From positions 517,001 through 581,000 of the forward strand of contig JAWDGP010003786.1 in the NCBI GenBank assembly GCA_033675545.1: a stretch of 64,000 nucleotides of DNA, written 5' to 3'. The stretch is from Elysia crispata (taxonomy: Eukaryota; Mollusca; Gastropoda; Plakobranchidae). Below the pieces are notes generated by a model that was given only the letters and a program-made list of their open reading frames with translations, was not told the origin of the DNA and searched no databases. The translations under genes were made by a program, and so were the position numbers. Positions 52,301 through 64,000 of the stretch are shown one piece after another; the first letter of the stretch is position 1, and the number at the start of each line of letters is the position of its first letter.

Positions 52301-55300
52301 TTATCTTACTTGTACTGATATATGAGTACTCTGAGAAAAATCTTTTGATCACTTCTAATGAATCCAATGTTTTAAACTGAGTTTTGAATCAAGAATAAGA
52401 ACAAGAGGAAATATCAAACTTATTCCTATCATTATTGTTTTGTTTTTTGTAAATTGAAGGCTGTCGGGGAAAATGTAATTTCAAGCGCTTTTTTACTTCC
52501 AAATTACAAAATAGTTATTGTTCTTAGTATGAATATCTTTGGGTGTTAAACATTCAATGTGGTATTCACTTATGCTTTTAAAATTTTTGCTTCAGGGATC
52601 TTTTTTACTTAATATTCCGAACCATTGTTTGAGATAAAAATTGATTTTGGAGTAATTAATCATTTCAATTTCCCACTGGCAGTGATGATGTGATTCTTGT
52701 TTTTAGAATTCTGCTGTTTCTGGACCAAGAGGCCTGAAAGTTGGTGAGGCTATCACCAGGATCAGCGACTGTCATGTCAAGAACATAGCTGACTGGTCAG
52801 CCTGTCTGGCAGAGAGTATGCGCGACAAGTGGACAGGACATTGTTTGCCCCTGGATCTCATCAAGGAAATGGATGTCTCACCAGCCAGTATGTTTATATG
52901 TATATATATATTTTTTTTTTTTCCTTCTTACTTTTTGATCATATCTTTACAATGAAGCAAGGCTTTAGTTTTGTTTTGTTTTTTTGTGACCTTTTTTTTA
53001 CATTATCTGCTTTCAAAAATTGTCTTTCTTTTACATTGTGTCATGGAAAATAGATGCGCTGAATTTGAAAAGACAATTAAGAAGGCGATGAAGGTTAACT
53101 GTGCTAAGAATGGGTCATCACGTGTTTCATGGGATTGGATACTTTCTAGGAATAATTTTTTTTTTATTTCTGCTAAGTTCATCTGTCGTAAAATTGTAGA
53201 GCTCAGCAAGCATTGGAAAGAAGTAGACTGTGGGCACTATCATGCTTTAATCCCTACCGTTCTCAGGTAAACTATAAGAGGGATAGAAAAAAGTTTAGGA
53301 TGAGCTCCCTTTTTGACTATACATTCGATTTGTGCCTCCCTTTTTTATTAAGAAGATTTTTTTACCTTTCACTTATTACAGACCAAATTGGTGCCAAGGT
53401 GGGCCGTCATCCTCGACCTTGGCAAATCATTGACTGCTGCAATACAACAAGTTCCACACATCTGTGTTTCATGTACCACACCAAGAAAAGTGCTGAAACT
53501 GTAAGTAGAACTTCCAAGCAAAAAGCTAGTAATAATAATTGTAGATTCTGTAAATAGAAGGTCAATGTCAAACATCATGTATAATAATCATTTGTGTGCA
53601 CTTATGTTATAACCTGTGTAGGTATCTCTACCAACTTGAGGAAAAGTAAGACCTATTGAATTTCTTATTTTTCTGTGGTGTGAGATCTTCTTTTCATTCA
53701 TCAGATATAAAGGACTGTTTGTGTTAAAGTTGTAAATGGATGTACAGTTCCTCTCTCTTAAATTTGAATGGGCTTAATAGTATTATGTTTTGTTTATAAA
53801 CCCTTTATATTGCATGGTGTCTAACCAATAATGTTTCAGTTCACTTCATGAAAAGTTATTAAAGCTGCCATTAATAAGTTTGTTTAAAGCAGATTTAGAG
53901 GAATAGTTCTTGAAACTTGAAATGATAGGGCTGAACTTAACACATGTGGAAGAAGAATGAAAGTGTGCACTATCAGGATCGACGTTTACAGGACAAAGTA
54001 GAAGAATGTCTGTTAGTATCTTTAATCTCATAATATAGTATGCATAAATAATCTATCAAAATAGTTTTTGTGCAAATTTTTCCATAGTGCATTAAAGAAA
54101 AACAAATGAAAAATAGTTTTTAATACAGAGACACACATTCAGCTAGGAAATAAACTAATGAAAGATTTAAGTTATCTTATCGAAAAAAAAAAAATTATCC
54201 ATCAATGTAAAGTAATTGTTATCTTACATGGTTGCATATAAAAAGCCCGTAAAAAATCTCATATTTCTTAAATATACAGGTGCTGAAAATTTTTCTAGTA
54301 GCAAGAGTACTTTGGGCTGTTTTCAATTTTCATGTCTTTAGAACGAAAAAACAAAGGTTCGTTACCAATTTTAATTATTAAACATTAAAAAATGCACTCG
54401 CTCACTTTTTTTATGAAATTGTAATTAACATGCTGCACAAGCCAGGTGATAAAACAATTACTTAATAGCTGGTATTCATGAAATCAACACAAACTGAGAG
54501 CAAAAATATTAAACAAGCATGTAGGGAAAATTTAATTAATCGCTCCATAGTTCGTGCCAAAGTATTATTGGTATTGTCCCGTAAATCATCATTTTCAAAC
54601 ATACTAGATTTCTCTTCTTGACTCATTCACTGGTAGGACCATAATATTATTTTTATTAGCTCCTGCTAGGGTGGCCACCACTTATCAAGGGTCAGTTTGT
54701 GGTCAACCTTGCACCTTTTTGCAGGTAAATTCAACAAATGAGGGGAAAAAATAAACATTCAGTTTTGCAGTAGTTAGTCTAGTCATGATTGTGTATAAGA
54801 AAAATAACTATCACCACACACCTTTATATTTCTAATATGAGATCCTCAACAAATGTAGCTTGAGGTTATAACTGGGAGAATCCTTAGACGAGAAAGCTAG
54901 ATTTGGAAAGAAAAATGAATTTAGACCCATGTTGATATAGCTCTTTATCCAATTTTTTTTTCTCAAATACATATGATATTTACGGTGTGAAGGTTTACTT
55001 GAACAAAGAAACCATTTTTATCTATACCACTGAAATAAGTTTATCTTATTTTGTGGTCAAACTTTTCTTATGGAAGAAGTCAAATATCTCAGTATGTCAG
55101 GAAAAGTATAATAAAATCTTTAATACAGTATGTTGTTAGTCAAGTGTACCCGTTTCTCCAGTTGGACTTGTAGAGTTTCATTTAACTTTTCAAATATGTT
55201 CATTTGATTTTTATATTACTCTCTATCTTCTGACAAAATAGAAGTATGCTTGCCTGCCAGCTCGACCAGCAACTGATCGACCTGTCTGCCGTCTGCAAAG

Positions 55301-58300
55301 TGATTGTTATGTGCCCAAGGTGGAAGCTGCTTGTGTGTATCCTGCTGTGGACAACCAGACAAGACTGCTGCGTATATTTCATGGCCAGAAGCCTCCACTA
55401 CTGTTCCTGGGTCATCCCTTAGATCTCCACTACTCTGGTGGGTCTTTCCTTTACTTTTAAACCTTCAAAGATTCAAACATTTGAGGGTGTCCTTTGTCGT
55501 TGTATCAAGGTGCACTTTGGATATGGCCCTATTGACTTACTACATTCTGCACCCTGTTGAAATGATCAGTTACTTCCAATCGACATAAAGATGGCAGCTT
55601 TGTCCCAATGATTTTAGATCTAAGTATTTGATACCCTTTCTTAGATTTGATGAAAAGTCGGCTAGGACTCAGCATAGCAGTCTATAAAGATGTTAAGATA
55701 AGATAAGATATACTTTTATTGTCCTTCATAGGCACATTGTGGTGGTTTTTCTCATCAGTGAGAAATCTCTCTGGTTGTATCCAAGGCAGCCTAGCTCTGG
55801 CTATTTCAAGGAAGATGTGCCATACACGAAACCATGTAATTATGGTTTCTTCAACCCTAATGTAGGGATTCCATACCTGTGGAAAAAGCAAAGTCCAGAA
55901 AACAAACATTGATTCAAGTAGGTGGCAAAACATGTCGATCATTTCAATGGAAGTGGACATAGTATCACACTTGATATTTTTTTTTCTTAACAACAAGGAA
56001 CTTATTATTCTTGACAACTTGGGTTTTTTGATGAAAATACAGATTGGAATTAATATTGTCTTCTAAAAGAGACGACCAAAACAGAAAGAAGCCTCGTTTC
56101 AAAGAAAGTCAACTTTCTTCAAGATTCCCACTAAAGATTTCAATCAATTAGAAAGAGCAAAAACTAGTCAAGGGATGGCCACCAAAGCTTCAATGATAAA
56201 TGACCAATTTGGGGGATGGCCACCAAAGCTTCAATGATAAATGGCCACTGTGGAGGATGGCTACCAAAGCTTCAATGATAAATGACCAATGTGGGACAGG
56301 TAATCCACTAAATAGTCATGAAATTAGCCTCAAAATTTTTTCTTTGGAGGTGAAATAAAGCTAATCTATAATTTTTAATCCACAGTTTCTCTCAGCAACT
56401 ATGTGCCAAAGCTTTCATTCATTCCAGTCAACCTTCCATTTGTCATTGAAACATTTTGCAAGTATCCTTTTTTCTATTTATTTAGCTATGCATTTTATTT
56501 GGATGAATCACCAAAAAAAAGGATGTATTATTTTTAGATGTTTTCTTTGAAAAGATAGGCTTTGTTTTAGATTCTCTTGTGTTATTGCAATTTAGTTTTG
56601 GTAAGAAAAGCTCAAAATTACATTTGTAAGAAATGAACATTTTAATCATGATTTCTCAACTCTGTTTTAGGAGCTAAGAGAGGCTTGCAATAGAAAGCTT
56701 CAGAAAACATACACAAAAAATGAAATTAACTTTGCCTATGCAAAAATCAAGTAAAAATAACTGGAAAAAAAAACTTTGCAGTATAAAGTAAAAATAACAA
56801 AATGATCAAATAATAATATAGTGCGGATACAGTTATTTTCCAAATAGTTACTTTCATTTCTACATTCACTCTCTACCCATTGGCCCACTAAGTTACGTTC
56901 CTTATTTTATTAGGCTGTGAAGGGCTCTTAGCAGTTCACTTTCAATTTCATGTGAAACACACCTTTTTCTTTCTTTTACTTTTCTTTACAATATATGTAT
57001 AATGCAGATTTTAAAACTTGCCTCTTTAAGCAATGGGGTTGGATCTCTATCCTCAGGCTTGACTGTACAAGTTATCACCATACTGGCAGAGTTGTTGCCT
57101 TTGAGGTTAAAAATAAGCAAATGCATTTCCCCACTATACACACCAATTGTGGCAGTAATAAGCTATTTGCTTAGAGAGAGTAAATAATCAAAATAAAAAA
57201 AACACACACATTATACTGCATTCAGCTGCAGTCCAGCTAGAAACAAATTATATATGTAGATTAATATTGCAGGCTTACTGAAATTTAATGGTACAAATGT
57301 AAAATTTTAAATTCGAATTTTATCTCTTTTCTTTTTTCTGATATTACAATATTTAAGTCTTACACCACAGTCTTATCAAGCAGTAGTCTTTAGTCTGCCA
57401 GTCACTTGCTTACAGTTCCCAGTAACCTGAACAAATCATGAGGACAATTGCTGGGTGGAGCAGGGATTTTCCTTTTTGCACTTGACTGACATTCAAGTTT
57501 TCTTTCAAGTGAAAGAAACATGAAATCCTACCGGCAATATGAACCAAAATCAGATCTTTTAGAGTTGTATTAATACAACACAAAAAATAAACTGAAAGTA
57601 TTTTTTCAATTGAAAGAAGTGCAATCAGTTTGATGCCCAGAAATTTGATAGCAGCTGTTCTTCATTTGAAGGGTGACAGTTTTTAGTGGAGCACAACCTT
57701 TGGTTGTGAAACGATATTTTAAGGGGAAATGTGATTTCTTCATCTCCTAAGTTTGCCATTTTTCCTTATACAGGGAGGGCCTATTACAGGTAGAGGCTGT
57801 GGTCTATTAAAGAGAAAGAAATAATTTGTGTTTTAAAATCTTTAATACTGTAAATGTAGTCCAAAGGCTAATTCTAGATCTAGAGTAATATAATAAGCAT
57901 TGATAAGCCAAGTAGTTTTTTTTTTCTACATGGTGTTTTGCTTTGTATGTTAATTTTTTATATTCTAGAAAGCTTATAGTTTGAATGCGATAGGCCTAAT
58001 AGGTACCATGAATTGCACAGCCTGTGAGCTAGATTTATTTTCTTTCAAATAAAAATGTCTCCTTAGTTTTTGCAAAATGGGAGAACATCCCTTTTCAACA
58101 TGATGCCTCCTTATTTTTAAATTGCATAAAGAACTACAAAAAGTCAGCACGCTCGTGGATTTCTTTGAAAATGGAAAGCCATCTCATAAATCAAATGAAA
58201 TAAGTTCAATGTAATGATACTATTCTGGCGTTAAAATTTTTTATTTTAAACAAATTACAAAAGCATCACCATCAGAACCATTCCTTAGTGTTATTTAAAG

Positions 58301-59030
58301 TGCAACGCAAATGTTCAGGTGTATTTAAAAGAATTTCATTTAATTGGAGATAAAAAGTATCGCTTTTTATTGATGAAAATTTAACTTGGAAGAGACTTCA
58401 AGCACAAAACATTTTGAACATTAGGACTAGAGATACTGCTGTGCAAAGTCAGTTAAAAGCTTGATATCTGTCACTTCATAAGTAAGCTTACTAGTTTAAT
58501 GCTGGCAAACATTTAATGGTTATAAAACTAAAGCGCCACTTTGTATGGTTTTAAAAAGCCATCACCAAGAAAATTATACGACTTATGATATAGACTCAGT
58601 AACATATAATAGAAATGATTTAAATAAAATTCAAACTTTTGGGGACATAATAACCTTGAACTCAGATCTGAGTTTTGGTATAGTACAAAACACTGTTTCT
58701 TGTGCTTTGAATAAAATGATTTTTAAATATTAGTTTGTTACGAAGATTAAAATTTGGTGTCAGGAAATAGACAAATCACAACCTCTTTCCTTAACAAGTT
58801 TTTCCACCAGGTACATTGTGTCATTGTCAGGTGCATTGGTCATACTAAATGTGGTCCCTTGCTATGCCTTGGACGGGCAGTTTATCTGTCATGCACTAGT
58901 GGAACTAGTGCTCAGATCCTCAGTTCCAGACCCTGAGATGAGGTCTTTCATCTATGGACTGATCATATTGCTTGGGACCTTGTTACTGCTGCTGAATGTT
59001 GGCCTTGCCATGTGGACTCTATTCTTGTGA
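49310..59030 (+). CDS. MBTPS2: Membrane-bound transcription factor site-2 protease (S2P)
   Basis: S2P is a multi-pass Golgi zinc metalloprotease that makes the second cut in SREBP and ATF6, releasing their transcription-factor parts. Nine exons join in phase: 49310-49387, 50416-50685, 51090-51193, 51644-51890, 52707-52887, 53382-53500, 55242-55437, 56386-56461 and 58811-59030, giving 496 residues (human 519). The zinc motif HEVGH is at residues 141-145 in exon 3, and the LDG motif supplying the third metal ligand (CYALDGQF) is at 444-446 in exon 9. Hydrophobic segments lie in exon 1 (residues 8-25), exon 2, exon 3, exon 4 and exon 9. Exons 4-5 carry [10 protein letters not shown] and the PDZ-like region, and exons 6-7 the cysteine-rich lumenal loop ([16 protein letters not shown]). 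The poly-Ser run of human S2P is absent. The start is the first of two adjacent ATGs after an in-frame TGA. Confidence 0.95.
53501..55241 (+). other. MBTPS2 intron 6
   Basis: AT-rich. No exon or element is recognised. Introns 1 (49388-50415), 2-4, 5 (52888-53381) and 7 (55438-56385) are similar, apart from the 41-bp repeat in intron 7. Confidence 0.65.
56173..56295. repeat. 41-bp tandem repeat, three copies
   Basis: Units start at 56173, 56214 and 56255 and share GGATGGCCACCAAAGCTTCA, with a few substitutions. It lies in the MBTPS2 intron before exon 8. Confidence 0.9.
56462..58810 (+). other. MBTPS2 intron 8
   Basis: The largest MBTPS2 intron. No coding frame or named repeat is seen. Confidence 0.65.
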
Positions 59031-59355
59031 TTGAATACAGTTTTGGATTTGTGGGATCGTGGAGTTTGAAGTGCCTCTTGTTATGTGTGGGTAATGTTAG
59101 TAAGCCTTGATTTTGTGATGTGTGTGGCTGGTCTATATAGACACTTTCTTTTATGAGACTAATAATTATGTGAAATTTTTTTGTGTGTGAGGGTGGCCAT
59201 AAGGTAATAAGGGTATATTTATAACTTTTTAAAAATGTTTGTGGTGTGATTTTGGCCAATACACTTAAGGTGCTTTTGTGACAGTGCCTTGATGGGTTAA
59301 CTTTGCAGTTCAATTTCCAAAATGTTGTAATCATGGTTTCCGTTAATGTTTATTG

Positions 59356-59361
59356 AATAAA
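59356..59361 (+). terminator. Polyadenylation signal for MBTPS2
   Basis: AATAAA about 325 bases after the MBTPS2 stop, followed by T-rich sequence. Later hexamers exist (for example near 61574), so longer 3' UTRs are possible. Confidence 0.5.
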
Positions 59362-61878
59362 TGATGCATAATGCCCTGAACAAGATGCTTATATTGTATT
59401 TTTATCACCAAACTAATGCTCATTCACTCCTTGATGGAGAAAGAGAGAATTTAAAAAATATTGGATCTTTTCATGGCTGCTGAAGCTCAAAGCCTTACTA
59501 ATTGATGCTCATAGCTTGTATAATCACCTTTTAGAAAGCTTATTGTAAAAATATTTTAGGAAAAGTTTGAAGGATATTCATTCAGTAGCTTACATTGGAG
59601 GAGGGAAGGCTTTATTTAAAAAAAAAATAGTTTTGAAAAGGTCTGCTATGGCCAAGCAATTCTGTTTTGATGTATTCTCTGTGACTTTAACTGAGGTCTG
59701 AAACCTTTCATATCTAAATTCAATCTTGATCTTATTTGTGATGGGTAGAAAATGTGCCCTAGTAAGTTTTTATGTGACCTTTTTTTATTTTGGTTTTATC
59801 ATTTGATTTATGAGATAAATGAGGAGGTTGTTTATTTTAGGTCTTGCACTCCAGACTTTGTACACCCCAAGATACCGAAATAACTTTTTCTCAATAGGTA
59901 TAAATGTGATCATTTGAGCATCTTGATGATTTTTTTTCCCTGAAAATTTTCTTTCTTGGTGGGGAATAAGAGTGTGTGTAGAAACTTTTGTTGTTTACTT
60001 TATTTTCTTGCAAACCAAAATTTTTAGATACTTCATTGTAATGATCACTAAACTTCACTAATTTGAATGAATGTATTATTTCTTATGACTTGACATATGT
60101 CTAGTTTAGTTCTATGCTTAATGATGGACCTAATTTGGAGACCCAACAGTTAACATCAGCCAGAGCAATTTCCAAGATTAGAGATTTGTTGATGGTCAGT
60201 ATTCAAGAGAATGTTCAACAGAAACTTAGTGAAATGATTTCATATTGCTATGGATAGACTCATATTCTCTACAAAGGCATTCCTCATGTATGTTTTGCTT
60301 TATGCCTAAATGTCATCTTTTGAAAGGCTCTTATACAATGGTCATACCTTTCAACTTGTATTTGATGCCATGGATTCAGCGTCATTATAATATATGCTCT
60401 TGCAATAGAAGACATAGAGTAAATTAAAAAATGAAACGAACATGCCTGTCAAATTAAACACATTTGTTGGATTAATTCTTCACTGCCAAATTTTGTCCTA
60501 TGCTAAGAAAATGTATGACTTTCACTTGAAGAATTGAATCATTTTACCAGATAAACACCAAATATTTGTTAGCTTAAAAGAAAATCTATCTGAAGCTTAA
60601 AATATAGAAATTAGTTGACCCATTAATTCAAGTTATCAGGCTCCTATTCTTTAAATGAATAACTTTTAACATTTAGACTTAGAGGAATATTTCACACTAT
60701 TAGAGGATATTTGCTTCTTTAAGTTATAAGAAACGAATCATACAATCATATTCTAACAAATAGATCTGGTAAATTCCAAATCACAAGATGTGTTGGTTTT
60801 TTTTTTTCTTTTTTTTTCTTTTTGGCACAGGAAAGCATTTCAGATGTATGCCCCTCTTCATCACCTTTTCTGAGACGTTGATAATGACTTAGAGTGGATT
60901 TGAGAGGGTAAAAGGGCTAGAGTTATTGCTTTTGCACAATATTAAATATTTATCTCTTAATTTTTTTCATCCTCTTTCTCTTTGTTTCCTGATAATTGAG
61001 AGTCAGACATTGAAATAAGCACATAAAATTGTATGTAACACATCACATACATTTATTAAAACACAAAAGCTTGAGGATGCACTGAATTTCAATGTAAAAA
61101 ACAGTTCCTGGTAGGGAAGAAAAATCATTGATCATTAAATTTCATAAGTAGAACCAAATGTTAGCTGCTTTTCGCTCAAACTTATGACACAGAGCATTTA
61201 TACTCTGTGTTAGCTGTGAAGAAAAATTTCTTATTCATAAAGTATTTTTTAATAGGTTGATATGTGTACATACTTTTTGAAAGTGTAATTTAGGCTCTTT
61301 GCTTACGTTTGAAAGTTGAATATTTGTATGGGCATTATGCATGTTTTAAATGAAGCTCTACAGTATGTTCAACAAGCATAGCAGTACTGCTTTTGAAAAG
61401 GTTTTTCTTGTAAATTTAGTGCCTCGTTTCTGTTTTATAAGACCATTTATTTTTCTCTTCACCAGTATTAGAAAAAACGCGTTTTTGTTCTCATGAACTA
61501 TTAGTTTGAATGAATCATGAAAACTAACTTATGTGTGTCATGCTTGTGGACATAGTGTGTTGTAAGGAGATGATAATAAAATATTTCCAAAATGATTATA
61601 AAAATTCAATTGATGAGATAGAAATCAGTATAAGAAACATTGCCTGTTTTCAGCTTTTACCTTATTCTCTATAATGTAATGAATGTTCCCATCAAAACAT
61701 CTAGTAGCATTCAATTCAATGTGTTGTTCTTCGAAGGCTTGTTTAGCATGTATTAAAATGTATTTCCTTTAGTGAAAAAGTACAAAAAAATAGATAAAGC
61801 TTTTTTCCTTGTTTGAGCAATGCAAACCATTGAATTTTTTTTTTTCATGATGCAAGGAAGCAGCAATATTTTATCATC

Positions 61879-61968
61879 ATCTTGTCTTTGATTTCCAAAT
61901 CCTACAGGGGGGCGTAAAGATAACATCTTGTCTCTCATTTCCAAATCCTACAGGGGGGCGTAAAGATA
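61879..61968. repeat. 46-bp-spaced tandem duplication with a G6 core
   Basis: Two 44-base copies, at 61879-61922 and 61925-61968, share TTTCCAAATCCTACAGGGG and end in GCGTAAAGATA. They lie downstream of MBTPS2. Confidence 0.9.
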
Positions 61969-64000
61969 TAACTCGTCTTTGCTACATACACCCTGTTTAA
62001 CTCTCTTCACCCTTTTTCTTTCACTCATTTCGCTTAGACATGGAGGAACACAAAAGACGTCGGTGTTGAAATAATTTGGAAGTAATTTTTTTTTTTACGC
62101 TAGGTTATCTGGGTTATAAATAAATACTTATACGGTGTAGCATATGTTTAGAGTATAACGAGAAGTGGCAAAAAACAACTAAAATATCATCTAGCTGAAG
62201 TGTTATTTTAATTGACACAAATTTATCAGGTCACGGTGTAATTTTATGACATTGTTCTTGATGATTTTGTTGTTGTTGTTCATTCATTATTTAAATAACA
62301 GATTTATATATACTTATCCCTTTCTTCAAATATGAAGATAGATATATGTTTATACTGAATAGGAACATGTGATTGTTTCTGCATTAATTTCGAAAATAAG
62401 AGTTAGTTGGATCAAAGATAAAAATCTGCACATAGCATACCATTTTCCAGTAAATGAATTGATATTTTATTCATAAAAGATGTAGATCAGTAAAGGTTAA
62501 TAAACTAATGTATGACACTTGATTGTTTTTATAGAATGTATGTGTGAACACTAGTTTTGTCTTTATGAGAAAGGCTTGACATTTGAAGATATGTCCATCA
62601 GATTTTGTTGTTTTTTTTTAATCGTAAGAAAATCATTCCATGGGGTTAAAATGTAATCTGATAGCAAACAGTTATTACAGTTTTTGGACTAATCTTTCTC
62701 AGATATCTGGTCCAGTGTTTTGCTTTTTTTATTAAATTGGTTCATGTCATGAAATTGCTCTTTTTTTTTCTTTCTTGTTTATTTTAAATTTTATTCTTCA
62801 AAATTTGTATGGACTTTAACACCTCATAGTTTTGGTCGCCTCATGTATGCTGCTGAGAACGGTCATGGGAAATCATCTTCTTTGTCATGGACGTGTGGTC
62901 AAAATTAACATATACATAGGATATATACATTTGCTTTTTGATTTGTCAAATTTTTGTTGGGAAGCTCATGCTACTTCTATACATTCTCACAACTCTTGTC
63001 TTGCCATTGTGGTGAAAATAATATTTGTTTAATGCAATACTTACCCAAAAGTGGAACACTGCCATTATAAAGGTTGTATATTCAAATTTTATTCTGCTTG
63101 TTCATGGCAATGATGTATGTTCAACTGGTTTCTGATACAATTCTTTTCCCTGCCAATTGGCTTTAACTGATAATAATATCATTATTATCCTATGTGAAAT
63201 TCAAACAAGTTTGTCATCTGTGAGAAATATTTTAAATCTGTGGAAGTGAAACGCAGCAAGTAGTCTTGTGTATGCTTAAGAATTTTCTGTTTTTCCTAAC
63301 CATGATATTTGTATAGTAAGTTCTTAAAATTTTTTCCAAAAACTTGTTTCCATTTTTTTCTATGGATGTGGCAGGAGAGCCTGTCTGTATTCCAATTTTT
63401 ACACCTGTCGTCATGGATATATCCAATTTATGTGCCATTTTCTTACTTAGGAAGTTTGTATGATAAAACTATTGTTATTTTTGAGCGAGGTTGCTTATTT
63501 TTGGTCAAATCTAACCTCTTTTTTGTGCCAGTAGTGAAGAGATGATGACATGAATGGCACTACAAGTTGTAAAATGGCCTTACTCCAGCTTCATATATGG
63601 AAAAAAGGTGATTAAAAAAAAAAAATTCATTGCCAAAGTTAGAGAGACTAAATTAGTTTTATCTGAATGTCAACATGAGTTCCCATTTAGTACGGTTATT
63701 GTGCATGCTTAGTCTGAAATAATCTTTTTATTCATAGAATTTTGTGTCATGTGTCTTTTCTTACAATATATTATATTTAAATATGTTTATGGCAAATAAT
63801 GAGATTTTATCTTGATGGGTCTCCCTCATGTGTTATTTAACTACATCATTTGAACTGAGATTGCTATGGGTAAAAAAAAACAAAAACTGTAACTTGAGCC
63901 TGCTAAAATTGTAAACTTTGATAACATTTAAAAACTTGAGACATGCAAGTTTTGTGACATTCCATCAAGATTCATATGAATCTTAAAATTATGTTCAAGT

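Larger units (their letters stand above)
59031..64000. other. MBTPS2 3' UTR and downstream flank
   Basis: First polyadenylation signal at 59356. The remaining 4.6 kb is AT-rich with the duplication at 61879-61968 and T or A runs. I see no gene on either strand. Confidence 0.55.

Noticed and set aside
52971..53270. 99-codon frame in the MBTPS2 intron between exons 5 and 6
   Set aside because: Exon 5 joins exon 6 in phase without it, and the frame has no matching splice sites or S2P similarity.

Overview
This window looks like AT-rich nuclear DNA from an invertebrate animal. Five protein-coding genes have GT-AG introns, metazoan-type polyadenylation signals and many microsatellites; no bacterial-style operons are visible. 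The best guess is a mollusc, probably a gastropod, because the proteins are invertebrate-like and the intergenic DNA is full of palindromic CTAGATCTAG stretches. That assignment is an inference; no marker in the window proves it.

Layout: (1) 288-9089, plus: the 3' end of a synaptotagmin-like protein gene (tandem C2A/C2B, Slp/bitesize family). Its TAG at 3858-3860 is followed in the same frame by a 1,742-codon open frame with no ATG for the first 270 codons. (2) 14118-21812, minus: NUP37, seven exons. (3) 22350-29437, plus: PPIL6, a cyclophilin-like protein, seven exons, complete, with one GC-AG intron. (4) 30139-44388, minus: RMI1, eleven exons, 765 aa, complete. (5) 49310-59030, plus: MBTPS2 (site-2 protease), nine exons, 496 aa, complete. 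The remainder, to 64000, is non-coding as far as I can see.

The genes alternate in strand, so the layout is convergent (SYTL/NUP37), divergent (NUP37/PPIL6, 537 bp apart), convergent (PPIL6/RMI1, about 0.7 kb apart), divergent (RMI1/MBTPS2, 4.9 kb apart). They belong to unrelated processes: Rab27-linked exocytosis, the nuclear pore Y-complex, a cyclophilin-fold protein, dissolution of recombination intermediates, and regulated intramembrane proteolysis. I see no functional cluster. Exon models were made by hand from splice signals, reading phase and remembered similarity to the human proteins, so boundaries may be off by a few bases.

The most unusual feature is the huge in-frame continuation after the SYTL stop codon. 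Second is a probable 2.26-kb element in RMI1 intron 1, with inverted-repeat-like ends and a 34-bp tandem array at one end. Interspersed and simple repeats are concentrated in RMI1 intron 1 and between RMI1 and MBTPS2.
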